Assembly: GCF_001042985.1 (NCBI RefSeq)
Contig: NZ_JYKY01000024.1
Coordinates: forward strand, 1 to 64,000
Length of the DNA stretch: 64,000 bases
Reading direction: 5' to 3'
From: Pseudomonas lundensis
Lineage (GTDB): Bacteria > Pseudomonadota > Gammaproteobacteria > Pseudomonadales > Pseudomonadaceae
Positions 26,135-35,646 of the stretch are shown one piece after another. A program made the position numbers and the translations under genes. The stretch's first letter is position 1. Every line of letters begins with the position of its first letter. The notes under the pieces were generated by a model, which was not told where the DNA came from, did not search any database, and worked only from the letters and a program-made list of their open reading frames with translations.

Positions 26135-26234
26135 TTCACCTCCAGTCGGCGCAGGTGTCGGCCGCGCCAGCGCCCCCCTTGCGCCCACGTCCATTCGGTC
26201 GCAAGCTTTGCGCCTTCTGGAGAGCACACCTGCA

Positions 26235-26540
26235 ATGAACCTCGACGAATTGACCCAACGCCTGCACCGCATCCGCGATAACAACGACTGGAAGCCCTTC
26301 CATAGCCCAAAAAACCTGGCCATGGCCGCCAGTGTTGAAATGGCCGAGCTGGTGGAAATATTCCAATGGCTGACCGAAGACCAGTCCCGCCAACTGCCCG
26401 CCGACCAACTGGCCCATGCCGGTCAGGAAGTGGGTGACATCGTGTTGTACCTCTTGTTGCTGTGCAGCGAACTGGGCCTGGACATGAACGAGGTGGTGCG
26501 CAGCAAGTTGGCCGACAGCGAAAGGCGTTTCAGCCGATGA
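26235..26540 (+). CDS. MazG-like nucleotide pyrophosphohydrolase
   Basis: A 101-residue single-domain MazG protein. The metal-binding EMAELVEIFQWL (E-x2-E-x2-E-type) and EVGDIVLYLLLL (E-x2-D) motifs are intact. It would hydrolyse a non-canonical NTP to NMP and pyrophosphate. ATG 26235 begins the conserved sequence. Its stop overlaps the start of cmoM (ATGA at 26537), showing translational coupling. Confidence 0.84.
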   Translation: MNLDELTQRLHRIRDNNDWKPFHSPKNLAMAASVEMAELVEIFQWLTEDQSRQLPADQLAHAGQEVGDIVLYLLLLCSELGLDMNEVVRSKLADSERRFSR

Positions 26541-27286
26541 GCGACCGTCACTTCGATCTGCTGGCCACCCGCTTCGCGGAAAAAATCTATGGCGGCGCCA
26601 AAGGGGCCATCCGCCTCGCCGTGTTGCAAGCCGACCTTAAAGAATCGCTGCCCCAGCGGCGCTTGCGCGTACTGGACATCGGCGCGGGCCTGGGGCACAT
26701 GTCGCTGTGGCTGGCCGAGCAAGGCCACGACGTGACGCTGGCAGAACCGGCCGCCCCGATGCTTGAAGGCGCGCGTCAGCGTTTCGCCGACGCCGGCCAG
26801 ACGGGCACGTTTATTCAGGCGTCCTGGCAAGAGCTGTTGGGCCAACTCACCGAACCGTATGACCTGGTGTTGTGCCATGCGGTGCTGGAATGGCTGGCCG
26901 AACCCCACGCGATCCTGCCGGTGCTGCATCAACTGACGGCCAGCGGCGGCTGGCTGTCGCTGGCGTTCTACAACCGCGATGCGCTGATTTATCGCAACTT
27001 GCTCAAAGGCCATTTCCGCAAGATGCGAAAAAACGACATGGCGGGCGAAAAGCAGAGCCTTACCCCGCAACAGCCCCTTGATCCACGGGAGCTGGCGCAG
27101 GCGATGCAAGCGCTATGGCAGGTTGAAAGCCACAGTGGCGTGCGCGTGTTCCACGACTACATGCCCGTGGAGTTCCAGGCCCGCGCCGAACTCGACGCAC
27201 TGATTGAAATGGAACTGGCTCATCGGCGCCACCCTGCCTTTGCGGGGCTGGGCCGTTACCTGCATTGGGTGTGCCGCCCGCTTTAA
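26537..27286 (+). CDS. cmoM: tRNA 5-carboxymethoxyuridine methyltransferase CmoM
   Basis: A 249-residue SAM-dependent methyltransferase of the CmoM (SmtA) family. Motif I is LDIGAGLGHMSLWLAEQGH near residue 48, with FDLLATRFAEKIYGGAKGAIRL at the N-terminus typical of CmoM. It would methylate cmo5U to mcmo5U at the wobble base of certain tRNAs. ATGA overlap with the mazG-like gene. Confidence 0.83.
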   Translation: MSDRHFDLLATRFAEKIYGGAKGAIRLAVLQADLKESLPQRRLRVLDIGAGLGHMSLWLAEQGHDVTLAEPAAPMLEGARQRFADAGQTGTFIQASWQELLGQLTEPYDLVLCHAVLEWLAEPHAILPVLHQLTASGGWLSLAFYNRDALIYRNLLKGHFRKMRKNDMAGEKQSLTPQQPLDPRELAQAMQALWQVESHSGVRVFHDYMPVEFQARAELDALIEMELAHRRHPAFAGLGRYLHWVCRPL

Positions 27287-27309
27287 CCGTTCAACTGGGG
27301 GGGAGTGTC

Positions 27310-27936
27310 ATGTATCGCCGCGTTGCTCTATTGGTTCTGAGCCTGGGGTTGGGCGCCTGCCAAAGCCCCAACCCGTACACCGCCTCGTCACTGCCCATGC
27401 CTGGCGCCCCGCCGCAGGCCGCCAACGCCATTGACCTGAGCGCTTACCCGGCGCCCCCACGCGACTACGGCCGTTACCAGAGCTGGGCCTGGCTCAACGG
27501 CCGCCTGCCAGCAGGAACGGCCTGGGCCGATTCAGCACAGATCGCCGAAGCGGTGAGCGCAGCCCTGGATCAGCGAGGCTTGCGCCCGGCCCAGCCCGGC
27601 CGCCCAGCTGATGTGCGGGTCAGTGCCGATTTACATGCAGAAAAACGCTTGCGTCAGGTTCAGGACGACTATGGTTATGGGGCTGGTTACGGCGGGTTCT
27701 ATGGGGATCGCTACGGTCGTTATGGCAATCGGTACGGCATGTATAACACCGTGCCCATCGTTCGAACCTACGAAGTGGACGTCATGGTGGTGCGGCTGAC
27801 GCTGTATGACGGCAAGACCGGCGAGCCTGTCTGGAGCTCCAGCGCTGAAACCAGCAGCACGGGCAGCCTGAGCGAACGCGGGAATGCGTTGCGCGAATCG
27901 CTGAACAAAGCAGTACAGGCCTACCCTCCTCATTAA
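27310..27936 (+). CDS. DUF4136 lipoprotein, first copy
   Basis: About 208 residues. A lipoprotein signal peptide ends at LGLGAC (lipid-modified Cys near residue 17). The DUF4136 body is marked by YQSWAWLNG and AVSAALDQRGLRPAQ. A Gly/Tyr-rich insert (YGYGAGYGGFYGDRYG) interrupts it near residue 122. It should be an outer-membrane-anchored periplasmic protein of unknown role. GGGGGAGTG precedes the ATG; it is followed after 27 bp by a paralogue. Confidence 0.8.
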   Translation: MYRRVALLVLSLGLGACQSPNPYTASSLPMPGAPPQAANAIDLSAYPAPPRDYGRYQSWAWLNGRLPAGTAWADSAQIAEAVSAALDQRGLRPAQPGRPADVRVSADLHAEKRLRQVQDDYGYGAGYGGFYGDRYGRYGNRYGMYNTVPIVRTYEVDVMVVRLTLYDGKTGEPVWSSSAETSSTGSLSERGNALRESLNKAVQAYPPH

Positions 27937-27963
27937 GACTAATTGTTGAAGTGGAGAATCATC

Positions 27964-28569
27964 ATGCTACGTCGAATAGCGCTCGTGGGGCTGGCACTGC
28001 TGCTCAGCGCCTGCGAATCGATGCAGGTCACACACGATTACAACCCGTCCGTTGATTTCGCCACGTTCCACACCTGGGCGTGGAAGGAACCTGCCCTGCA
28101 ATTTGTGCCCAACAACCCGATGCTCAAAAGCGACCTGACCCAACAACGCATCACCCAGGCGGTGGCTTATCAGCTGGACCAGCGCGGCTTGCGCCAAGTC
28201 ACCCCGGCGACCAAAGCCGACCTGTGGGTACAAACCTACCTGATCGTTGCCGAACGCCAGGAACAGGTGGTGACCAATTACGGCTATGGCTACGGCGGCC
28301 CGTGGGGTGGGCCATGGGGCGGCTATTGGGGTGGCCCGTGGGAAGGTTACTGGGGCGCACCGGTCTACGATGAAGTGCGCAACATCAACTACCAAGTGGG
28401 CACCCTGCAAATCGACCTGATCGACGCCAAAACCGACAAGTTGGTGTGGCGTGGCAGCGCGGAAAAAGTCGTGGATAAAAACCCCGACCCGGCGCAACGC
28501 AGCGCGGCGATCCACGAAGCCGTGAGCAAAATCCTGAGCGACTACCCGCCCAAACCGACAGCGAACTAA
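27964..28569 (+). CDS. DUF4136 lipoprotein, second copy
   Basis: A 201-residue paralogue of the gene just upstream. The lipobox is LLLSAC (Cys near residue 17), then DYNPSVDFATFHTWAWKEP and AVAYQLDQRGLRQV. The insert here is Gly/Trp-rich (GGPWGGPWGGYWGGPW). The pair probably arose by tandem duplication and is co-transcribed. The insert differs in composition while the flanking domain is conserved. Confidence 0.8.
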   Translation: MLRRIALVGLALLLSACESMQVTHDYNPSVDFATFHTWAWKEPALQFVPNNPMLKSDLTQQRITQAVAYQLDQRGLRQVTPATKADLWVQTYLIVAERQEQVVTNYGYGYGGPWGGPWGGYWGGPWEGYWGAPVYDEVRNINYQVGTLQIDLIDAKTDKLVWRGSAEKVVDKNPDPAQRSAAIHEAVSKILSDYPPKPTAN

Positions 28570-28712
28570 GCGCCCGGCAGCGACGACACCGGCTGTAGTC
28601 GCTGCTGAGCAACGAAGCCGAGATCGGGTACGCAGCGTCCGCACACCTTGACTACACCCCCCTTCACCCGTGGAGAGTTGCGCTCGGCAGCAGGCCGGCA
28701 AAGGAGTGCTCG

Positions 28713-30698
28713 ATGTCTCCCCCATTGCGTGGCCCGCGTCTGTGCACCCTTCGTTCGCAGCGCGGTGCAATCGGCTTGATGGCCGCCGTGACCCTCGGCG
28801 TGGTGTTGCTGTTCATGCTGCTGGTGGTCGACAGCGGCCGCTTGTATCTGGAACAGCGCAAGTTGCAACGGGTCGCTGACGTCGCCGTGCTGGAGGCCGT
28901 CAGCCGGGGCGGTAACTGCCTGGCAACCGGCACCACGACCGCCAGCACCTACGCCATCGCCAGCGCCACGCGAAACAGTTTCACCCCCGGCAGTACGCAA
29001 ACGTTGAGCGCCACCTGCGGCACCCTGGTGACCGGCAGCGACAAACTGCGCACCTTCAGCGCCGATGCGAGTAAGTCCGACGCGATACGCGTCATCGCCA
29101 CCACCGTCGTGCCGACCAGCGTGGCAGGCGGGCTGTGGAACCTGTTTTCCAACGGGACCTTCGGCTTCAATACCCAACTGACGGCCAGTGCGGTGGGGGC
29201 CACGGGAGGCGCCCCGCTGGCAGCGCTCACTATCAGGTCGTCTTTGGCAGATATCAATTCAAGCAACTCGCCATTGCTCAACAGCCTTGTGGGCGGCCTG
29301 CTGGGGGGCAAATTGAACTTGAGCCTTGCATCGTGGCAGGGGCTGGCCAACACCAATATCAACTTGCTGAGTTATCTCGATCAACTGGCCATCGACCTGA
29401 ACCTGAATGCCGGTGATTACGCGCAATTGCTCAATACAAACGTGTCTGCAACTCAGTTGATTAATGCCGCGATTAATGTGCTGCAAAAAGGCGGGCCGGG
29501 CGCCACGGTTGCTGTGCAAGCGCTGACCACCATCAAGTTAATCGCCGCTAACACGCAAATACTGAAATTGGGCGACTTGTTGAAGCTCCAGAATGGCACC
29601 TCAAGTGCTGGCCTGAACACCAATCTGACAGTCTTTGATCTGTTGCAAGGGATTGTGCAACTGTCAAATGGCAAAAGTGCAGTGGCCGCCGATATCACAT
29701 CAACGATTGCGCTGGTAGGCACCGTCACGGTGTCAATCAAAGTGATTGAGCCCCCGCAAATGTCGGTGATTGGCAACCCGGCACTGGCCATTAAAGATCC
29801 GGTTTTCGGTGCTAACCGCATCTACGTCAAAACAGCGCAAGTTCAGACGCACATTCATATTGATCTGGCAGTTCTCAAACTGGTGTCGCAGATTGTGTCT
29901 GCGCTCACCCAACTGCTCTCGCCCCTGACCGATATCGTCAACAAATTGCTGAATCTGGATTTAATCGGAGTCTTGCAGTGCGTCCTGGCGTGCGAGCGAA
30001 CGTCCCTTAGCATTGCGTCGTCGTTGGATATTTATCTGGAAGCGGCGAGTGCCAACAGTTATGTGACCGCTTACAACTGCTCCAGTCAGGCCACCAAAAG
30101 CCTGACAGCGCAAACATCTACCGCGGCAGCCAAGCTGAGTATTGGCAGCCCGCCAGCCAACGGTGCGTTTCCATCGTCGATTGAAATCAACAAGCTGAAT
30201 TACCTGGCCGTGGACCCGGTAAAACTGATCAGTATTGATGTCACCAAGTGCTCGGTCATGTTGCTATGCGGCCCGCTGCAAGTCGGCAAAGGGGGTGGGC
30301 TGGGCCTGAAGGTGCAAACGCAAATAGCGGCCAACTCTCAGCCGCAAACATGGAGTGCGCCTTTGCTACCCGAGGTCAACAATCCGCCCGTTTACCAAAA
30401 ACCTCTGAATAGCAATGCAAGCATCATCAAGAGTCTGGGTGACTCGCTGGCTGACAACATGGTGGTGACGTACACGCCACAGACCGGCAGCGTGGCCAAC
30501 GATGCCCTGACGGGCGTGGCCGGACTGATAAATCAAGTGACGGGCATTCTTTCCACCGCGTTAAGCGGCTTACTGTCCAACCTGCTGGACCCGATCCTCA
30601 ACACGCTCTTGGGGGCGCTAGGGGTCAGCCTGGGTAATGCAGAAGTAGGCGCCAATCTTTCCTGCAATCAGGGCGGCCGCGCTCAACTGGTGCTCTGA
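28713..30698 (+). CDS. tadG: TadG-like pilus assembly / surface protein
   Basis: A 661-residue protein with the Flp-type N-terminal pseudopilin/anchor segment (RGAIGLMAAVTLGVVLLFMLLVVDSGRLYLEQRKLQRVADVAVLEA), the form seen in TadG proteins, and a long, mostly polar beta-rich remainder with several Cys pairs. It belongs to the Tad secretion locus that follows. In P. aeruginosa tadG lies beyond pprB; here it lies on the other side of pprA. AAGGAG precedes the ATG. Its last 16 bp overlap the 3' end of pprA, transcribed from the opposite side. Confidence 0.75.
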   Translation: MSPPLRGPRLCTLRSQRGAIGLMAAVTLGVVLLFMLLVVDSGRLYLEQRKLQRVADVAVLEAVSRGGNCLATGTTTASTYAIASATRNSFTPGSTQTLSATCGTLVTGSDKLRTFSADASKSDAIRVIATTVVPTSVAGGLWNLFSNGTFGFNTQLTASAVGATGGAPLAALTIRSSLADINSSNSPLLNSLVGGLLGGKLNLSLASWQGLANTNINLLSYLDQLAIDLNLNAGDYAQLLNTNVSATQLINAAINVLQKGGPGATVAVQALTTIKLIAANTQILKLGDLLKLQNGTSSAGLNTNLTVFDLLQGIVQLSNGKSAVAADITSTIALVGTVTVSIKVIEPPQMSVIGNPALAIKDPVFGANRIYVKTAQVQTHIHIDLAVLKLVSQIVSALTQLLSPLTDIVNKLLNLDLIGVLQCVLACERTSLSIASSLDIYLEAASANSYVTAYNCSSQATKSLTAQTSTAAAKLSIGSPPANGAFPSSIEINKLNYLAVDPVKLISIDVTKCSVMLLCGPLQVGKGGGLGLKVQTQIAANSQPQTWSAPLLPEVNNPPVYQKPLNSNASIIKSLGDSLADNMVVTYTPQTGSVANDALTGVAGLINQVTGILSTALSGLLSNLLDPILNTLLGALGVSLGNAEVGANLSCNQGGRAQLVL

Positions 30699-33433
30699 TC
30701 GCCCACCACCGGCAGCGCTATACAAAAGCGGGCGCCGTGTTCGGTGTTGCTGACGCTCAGCCGACCGCCCATGTTCTCGATGATGCCGTAGCTCACGGAT
30801 AACCCCAGCCCCGTGCCCACACCGACCGGTTTGGTGGTGAAGAAGGGTTCGAAGATGCGCTCCAGCAGTCGCGGGTCAATGCCGCCTGCGTTATCGTGTA
30901 CCCACAAGCGCACGTGGCCGGGGTCTGTTTCGATGCCAAGGGCGATCCACGGCGCGAAGTCAGGGTCTTTTTCACGCTGGCCGAGCAAGGCATCACGGGC
31001 GTTGACCAGCAGGTTAATCAGCACCTGTTCCAGTTGATCCACATGACCCCGTACGCGGACGGCGCAGTCCAGGCCTTCGCAGCGAATCTCCACGCCTTTG
31101 CCGCGCAGGCCGTCACTGAGCAGTGACAGCGTGCCGTCGATGGCAATGGCCGGGTTGAACACCTGCTGTTCGATCTCCGAACGTCGACCAAACACACGCA
31201 TGTGGTCCACCACCCGCGCCGCGCGTTGCACCTGGGTGTCGAGGCGATTGAGTTTGTCTTGCAGGTAATCGATCTGCACATCGCCATTGCTCAGGCGTTT
31301 GAGCACATTGACGATGGCCATGCGCATCACATTGAGCGGCTGGTTGATCTCATGGGCCAGCCCGGAGGCCATCTCGCCCAGGGTGGCCATTTTGGCGCTC
31401 TGGGTCAGTTGCTGTTGCGAACGCCGCACTTCGGTGTTGTCGCGCCCGACCGCCTGCACTTCGACCAACACCCCGAGCTCATCAAACACGCCGCGATCCG
31501 ACCAGACCCACCACGCATGTTCGCGCCCCGGCAGTTGCAGGCTGATTTCGGCGGTGCTGACCGGGAATTCGGGGGTCAAGGTGGCCAAACGTTGCACAAA
31601 CGCCCGCTGTTGCTCCGGCGACAACCAGCCGCTGAGGTTGATGCCCGGTAACTGCTCGGGCGCGCACTCCAGGTAATTGGCCAGTGGGCGATTGCCGAAG
31701 GTCAGGGTCAAGTCGGGGGTGTAGCGGCAGATCATCGCCGGGGAATCCTCCACCAGCATGCGGTAGCGCTCTTCGCTGTGTTTGATTCGTTCTGCGGCTT
31801 CCGTGGCGTCGGTGATGTCCAGCCACAGGCCCACGGCTTCGACCGGCAGGCCCAGGTCGTCGCGCAGCAACCGGGCCTCGTCCAGTAACCAGTGGTAGTC
31901 GCCCTCACGGTCGCGCAGTCGATAGCGGCTGCGCACATTGCCTTCGCGCAACAGGCGTCGGGTGCGCTCGAAGTACTGCGCACGGTCGTCAGGGTGTACC
32001 CACTCAATCAACGTGGCGGCCGTGCATTCTTCACGCGTCCAGCCCAACAAGGGCTGCAAACTGGCGCTGAAGAATTCAGGCAGCAACGCGCCCTCGGCAT
32101 AGCGCTGTACATAAATCACCGCCGGGGAGCTGGCGATCAGGTTGTCGAGTCGGGCATGGGCCGCCGCCGCTTGCTGTTGCTGATTTTGCATGTCGCTGAC
32201 ATCCAGCATGAACCCCACAACACGCGGCCCGCCTTCACCGCCCAGCACCTGGCCCTGAATGCGGTACCAGATCACCGGCCGCGTACTGTCGGGTTGGTGC
32301 AAGCGCACGCACAGCAACAGAGGCGTGTCGTGGGACAGCAGGTCATTGAAGCGGCTGGCAAGCTCTTCGCGGTCCGCCGGGTGAAACAGCCCCAACCACG
32401 CCTCTCGGGGCACATGCGCAGGCTGATCGGGCAACAGGCTGGCGGCCAGGGGCGGGGCAAGCAAAAGTTGCCGGGTGCTGGCCGACCACTCCCACCAGCC
32501 GCTGCCCAGCAGGCCCTGCAATGCCTCCATGCGCTCCATCTGCTGCACATGTTGCAACTCACGCAAGCGACTGAGCAGCGGCCCGGCCAATGCCGCGCAC
32601 ACCTGAAGCCAATCCATGTCGCCCATGGCCGGGGCGTGACGACTCGCCGGGTACTGGCCAAACAACAGCCATGCGCTCACCCCTTGATGATCGTTGTACG
32701 GCACCAGCAAGCCATCGGTGTTGCCAAACAGCCCGCTCAGCCGGGGCTTGTCGTTGAGGCCATACAGCGCCTCAAACCGCTGGGGCGCGTGGCCATTGAA
32801 GCTGTCGAGGGTGCTGCCCAGAGCTTGATCGACCTCCCACAGCGCGGGGGCATCATGCTGGCGGTAAACACTGTAAATGCGCCATTCGGCCTGTGTGGTG
32901 TCGGGCAACGCCAGGGCTACACACGGGATATGCCAATGGTGCGCCACCTGCTGCAGCAGATCGGTCACCACCGCGGGCAGCCGGCCATGGCCGCAATGAC
33001 GCAATTGCTCCCCCATGTGGGTGGTGAGCAGGTGGGTGAGTTCCCGGCTGCGCGCCTGCTGTTGACCCATTAGCACATCGCTGATGTCCAGCAATTGCAG
33101 TAACCAGTCGTCACCGTGCGGCTGGACCCAGCCGCGGGTGTAGACAACAGGGCCGCCGCCGACCTGAAACATGAGGTCCAGGCTTTGCCCCTGCCAATCC
33201 CGGGGCGTGCCTTCCAGTGCCAGCGTGCTGCCCGGCACCAGATAATCGATCAACAGGCGCGGCGGGCCACTGCCCATCGCCATGGCCAGGCCATGCTGCT
33301 CCAGCACATGGCCGTGCTGATCGAGCCGCAATTGAATGCCCGCCTGCACACGCAGGGCAGGCGTATCCGCCAACGCTGCGGGCTCGTCTGCTCGCCCCAG
33401 CAGCCGCCCCAACAAGCGCTCGCCGCTGATCAA
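30683..33433 (-). CDS. pprA: PAS-rich sensor histidine kinase PprA
   Basis: A 916-residue kinase with an N-terminal PAS/GAF-like half, two or three PAS domains between about residues 290 and 670, HisKA with the phospho-acceptor in LAHEINQPLN (near residue 693) and an HATPase domain (N box LLVNARDAL near 808; VGTGLGLSVSYGII). No membrane segment is obvious, so it is probably cytoplasmic. By position beside tadF-fppA-pprB it is the cognate kinase of PprB. Its start overlaps the tadF stop by ATGA, so kinase and pilus gene are coupled. Confidence 0.82.
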   Translation of the reverse strand: MISGERLLGRLLGRADEPAALADTPALRVQAGIQLRLDQHGHVLEQHGLAMAMGSGPPRLLIDYLVPGSTLALEGTPRDWQGQSLDLMFQVGGGPVVYTRGWVQPHGDDWLLQLLDISDVLMGQQQARSRELTHLLTTHMGEQLRHCGHGRLPAVVTDLLQQVAHHWHIPCVALALPDTTQAEWRIYSVYRQHDAPALWEVDQALGSTLDSFNGHAPQRFEALYGLNDKPRLSGLFGNTDGLLVPYNDHQGVSAWLLFGQYPASRHAPAMGDMDWLQVCAALAGPLLSRLRELQHVQQMERMEALQGLLGSGWWEWSASTRQLLLAPPLAASLLPDQPAHVPREAWLGLFHPADREELASRFNDLLSHDTPLLLCVRLHQPDSTRPVIWYRIQGQVLGGEGGPRVVGFMLDVSDMQNQQQQAAAAHARLDNLIASSPAVIYVQRYAEGALLPEFFSASLQPLLGWTREECTAATLIEWVHPDDRAQYFERTRRLLREGNVRSRYRLRDREGDYHWLLDEARLLRDDLGLPVEAVGLWLDITDATEAAERIKHSEERYRMLVEDSPAMICRYTPDLTLTFGNRPLANYLECAPEQLPGINLSGWLSPEQQRAFVQRLATLTPEFPVSTAEISLQLPGREHAWWVWSDRGVFDELGVLVEVQAVGRDNTEVRRSQQQLTQSAKMATLGEMASGLAHEINQPLNVMRMAIVNVLKRLSNGDVQIDYLQDKLNRLDTQVQRAARVVDHMRVFGRRSEIEQQVFNPAIAIDGTLSLLSDGLRGKGVEIRCEGLDCAVRVRGHVDQLEQVLINLLVNARDALLGQREKDPDFAPWIALGIETDPGHVRLWVHDNAGGIDPRLLERIFEPFFTTKPVGVGTGLGLSVSYGIIENMGGRLSVSNTEHGARFCIALPVVGDQSTS

Positions 33434-33870
33434 AACTGCAGACTCGATTGAGCCGTTAACGTGGTCGGCAAACTGGGCACCGTGATGTCTCCCGGCAGCA
33501 CCAGCACCGGCATGATGGCGCTTAACGCCGAGGCTGGCAGGCTGACGGTGACCGTCAGCACCCCGCCGCTATAGACCGCCTGCTGATTGAGGCTGCCTTT
33601 CAAGGCGCTCGGCACCCACGCGAGTTGGTCACTCAACACACTCAGGGCGCGATTTTGCACATCCTGAGTGTAGGTCGCGGGGGAAACGGTCGGGTCCAGC
33701 GCCACGCTGCGGCGCACCGCCTCGGCCGTGGAATGGTTGAACGACTGCATCAGCAAGAGCGGCAAGCTGTAACTCACGACGCCGTAAAACACAGCGAAAA
33801 ACGCCACAAACACCAGCGCAAATTCGATGGCCGCTGCGCCTTTTTCTTTTCTGGGGAGGCCTGGTTTCAT
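33430..33870 (-). CDS. tadF: TadE/TadF-like pseudopilin
   Basis: About 146 residues. The N-terminus carries RKEKGAAAIEFALVFVAFFAVFYGVV, a pseudopilin-type cleavage region with Glu+5 and a hydrophobic helix, followed by a periplasmic domain (FNHSTAEAVRRSVAL). TadE/F pseudopilins are needed for Flp pilus assembly and should be processed by the prepilin peptidase encoded next door. ATG 33870 is the first start at the natural N-terminus. Divergent from fppA. Confidence 0.82.
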   Translation of the reverse strand: MKPGLPRKEKGAAAIEFALVFVAFFAVFYGVVSYSLPLLLMQSFNHSTAEAVRRSVALDPTVSPATYTQDVQNRALSVLSDQLAWVPSALKGSLNQQAVYSGGVLTVTVSLPASALSAIMPVLVLPGDITVPSLPTTLTAQSSLQF

Positions 33871-33941
33871 GACTGCGTCTACCCTGAAAACCACACGTCA
33901 TATCAGCATAGAATCATTCGCCAAAAAGGGACGCCGATTAC

Positions 33942-34415
33942 GTGACGCAATTACTCATCCTGTTCCTCTGGTTGGCCGCGTGCGCACTTCAGGATCTGTA
34001 CCAACGCCAGATCGCCAACACCCTGACCCTCGGCGGCATGGCCCTGGCAGTGCTGTACCTGCTCTGGAGCGGCCACACCTGGCTCGGCGCACCCCCCAGC
34101 GAAGCCCTGGTGGCACTGCTGATTGCGCTGGTGCTGACCCTGCCCGGTTATGCGCTCAATAAGTTCGGCGCGGGGGATGTCAAGCTGCTGGTAACCCTGG
34201 CATTGGCCACCGATCGTCTGACGGTGCTGGGCACCTTTATCGGCGCTGGCCTGTGTGCCGCGCTATGGCTGCTGATCGCGTCAAAAATCCTGCCGCTTGT
34301 GTATCAACGGGTTACAACACCTGCACCCGGCGACCCCGGCCCGCTGTCAAAAAAAGTCCCCTTCGCGCCCTTTTTGCTGGCGGGTTTTGCGTTGGCTACG
34401 CTGTGCATGCCCTAG
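33942..34415 (+). CDS. fppA: Prepilin peptidase of the Flp system (TadV/CpaA/FppA)
   Basis: A 157-residue aspartic membrane protease of the A24 family. The two catalytic Asp are in LQDLYQR (Asp18) and FGAGDVKLL (near residue 78), embedded among four to six hydrophobic segments; there is no N-terminal methylase domain, as in Flp-type peptidases. It would cleave and mature Flp and the pseudopilins. The start is GTG 33942 after an AAAAAGGGA. Confidence 0.86.
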   Translation: MTQLLILFLWLAACALQDLYQRQIANTLTLGGMALAVLYLLWSGHTWLGAPPSEALVALLIALVLTLPGYALNKFGAGDVKLLVTLALATDRLTVLGTFIGAGLCAALWLLIASKILPLVYQRVTTPAPGDPGPLSKKVPFAPFLLAGFALATLCMP

Positions 34416-34534
34416 TGCAGACGTAGGATTTATTCCATGTACAGCACGGGAAACTGGGTCTACTTTTAAACCAGCCTGCTCACGATGAGTGGCGCAGTTT
34501 GCCTTGAACAGGCTTGCCAGGCATGGAGTACCGC

Positions 34535-35311
34535 GTGAACCAGCTCAGCCCTCTCATAAAAGTACTGGTGGTCGACGACCAGCCCTTGATCGTCGAAGAA
34601 CTCTGCGAGTTTCTGGAAAGCAGTGGCTACCGGTGCGTGCCCTGTGAGTCGAGCCGTGAAGCCATTGAGTGCTTCAACGCAGACCCTGAAATCGGTCTGG
34701 TGCTGTGTGACTTGCACATGCCGGACATGAATGGCATCGAACTCACCCAACACCTGCAAAAGCACGCCGGTAAACAACGCCTGTTCGAAAGCATCCTGCT
34801 GACCGGCCGCGCCGACAAACAGGATGTGATCAAAGCCTTACGCATCGGCATCGCGGATTACTACCAAAAACCGGTCGACCTCAATGAACTGCTTGAAGGC
34901 ATCCAACGTCAGGAAGAGCAACTGCGCGAACGGATGAAAAGCGTCCAGCTCGGGCACTTGAACCGCAAGCTTCAGTTTTTGGCGGACTCCATTGACGACC
35001 TGTATCAGGACATGGAATCCGTGCGCCAACCGCCACTGACCGCGGGCGTGGACGGCGTCGCTGAAGAGGATTCGCACGCCATGCCGGCGATTTTCCAGCA
35101 ACTGTCACCGCGCCAGCTCGACGTGGCCCGACTGGTGGGCAAAGGCCAGACCAACTACCAGATCGCCTGCGACCTGGGCATCACGGAAAACACGGTCAAA
35201 CTCTACGTGTCACAAGTATTACGCCTGACCCACATGAACAACCGCACTCAACTGGCCCTGGCGCTGTCGCCCAATGCCAGCGCCAAACAGCACCGGCTGA
35301 CGGCCCACTGA
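34535..35311 (+). CDS. pprB: Response regulator PprB (receiver plus LuxR-type HTH)
   Basis: A 258-residue regulator. The receiver domain (VLVVDDQPLI, phospho-Asp in LVLCDLHMPDM) is N-terminal, followed by a coiled linker and a C-terminal LuxR/NarL helix-turn-helix (LSPRQLDVARLVGKGQTNYQIACDLGITENTVK). In P. aeruginosa PprB activates the flp-tad-rcp genes and other adhesion functions. GTG 34535 has GGAG 6 bp before it; an ATG at 34523 and a TTG at 34514 are less well supported. Confidence 0.87.
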   Translation: MNQLSPLIKVLVVDDQPLIVEELCEFLESSGYRCVPCESSREAIECFNADPEIGLVLCDLHMPDMNGIELTQHLQKHAGKQRLFESILLTGRADKQDVIKALRIGIADYYQKPVDLNELLEGIQRQEEQLRERMKSVQLGHLNRKLQFLADSIDDLYQDMESVRQPPLTAGVDGVAEEDSHAMPAIFQQLSPRQLDVARLVGKGQTNYQIACDLGITENTVKLYVSQVLRLTHMNNRTQLALALSPNASAKQHRLTAH

Positions 35312-35319
35312 AGCCCCCA

Positions 35320-35353
35320 CGCCTGTGCTCGCGGTGTTCAGCGTGCACAGGCG
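35320..35353. terminator. Hairpin between pprB and the DUF3613 gene
   Basis: GCCTGTGC (35321-35328) pairs with GCACAGGC (35345-35352). It lies in the 52-bp gap between convergent genes, with no T-run, so it may be a weak terminator or processing site. Confidence 0.4.
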
Positions 35354-35363
35354 GTGGCGCGCG

Positions 35364-35633
35364 TTAATTGGACGTCCCGCCCCCGCCGCCCGATTCCTGT
35401 TTGTAGTACTCCGGGATTTCGTGATCGTAACTTTTCAGCAAACGTTGCAGGCTTTGTTCGCGCTCTTGCGGGGTAAGCGTCTGCGGCACCGTTGAACCCT
35501 CTTTGCCGCTGACCTGAACCTGCAACCAGTTTTCGGTTTCCTGCTGGTAGCGGGACGACGGCCCCGGCTCGATGGCCAGCGCGCTCAAGGGCATCCACAC
35601 CAGTAACACGCCGACACGTACAGTCATCGCCAT
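35364..35633 (-). CDS. Small exported DUF3613-like protein
   Basis: An 89-residue protein with a signal peptide (MAMTVRVGVLLVWMPLSALA), then TENWLQVQVSGKEGSTVPQTLTPQERE, and a short Gly-rich tail. It corresponds in position to the small gene next to tadD in P. aeruginosa (DUF3613). GGAGG lies 7 bp before ATG 35633. Its role in Flp pilus assembly is inferred only from being the last gene of the tad operon. Confidence 0.72.
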   Translation of the reverse strand: MAMTVRVGVLLVWMPLSALAIEPGPSSRYQQETENWLQVQVSGKEGSTVPQTLTPQEREQSLQRLLKSYDHEIPEYYKQESGGGGGTSN

Positions 35634-35646
35634 CGCACACCTCCGA

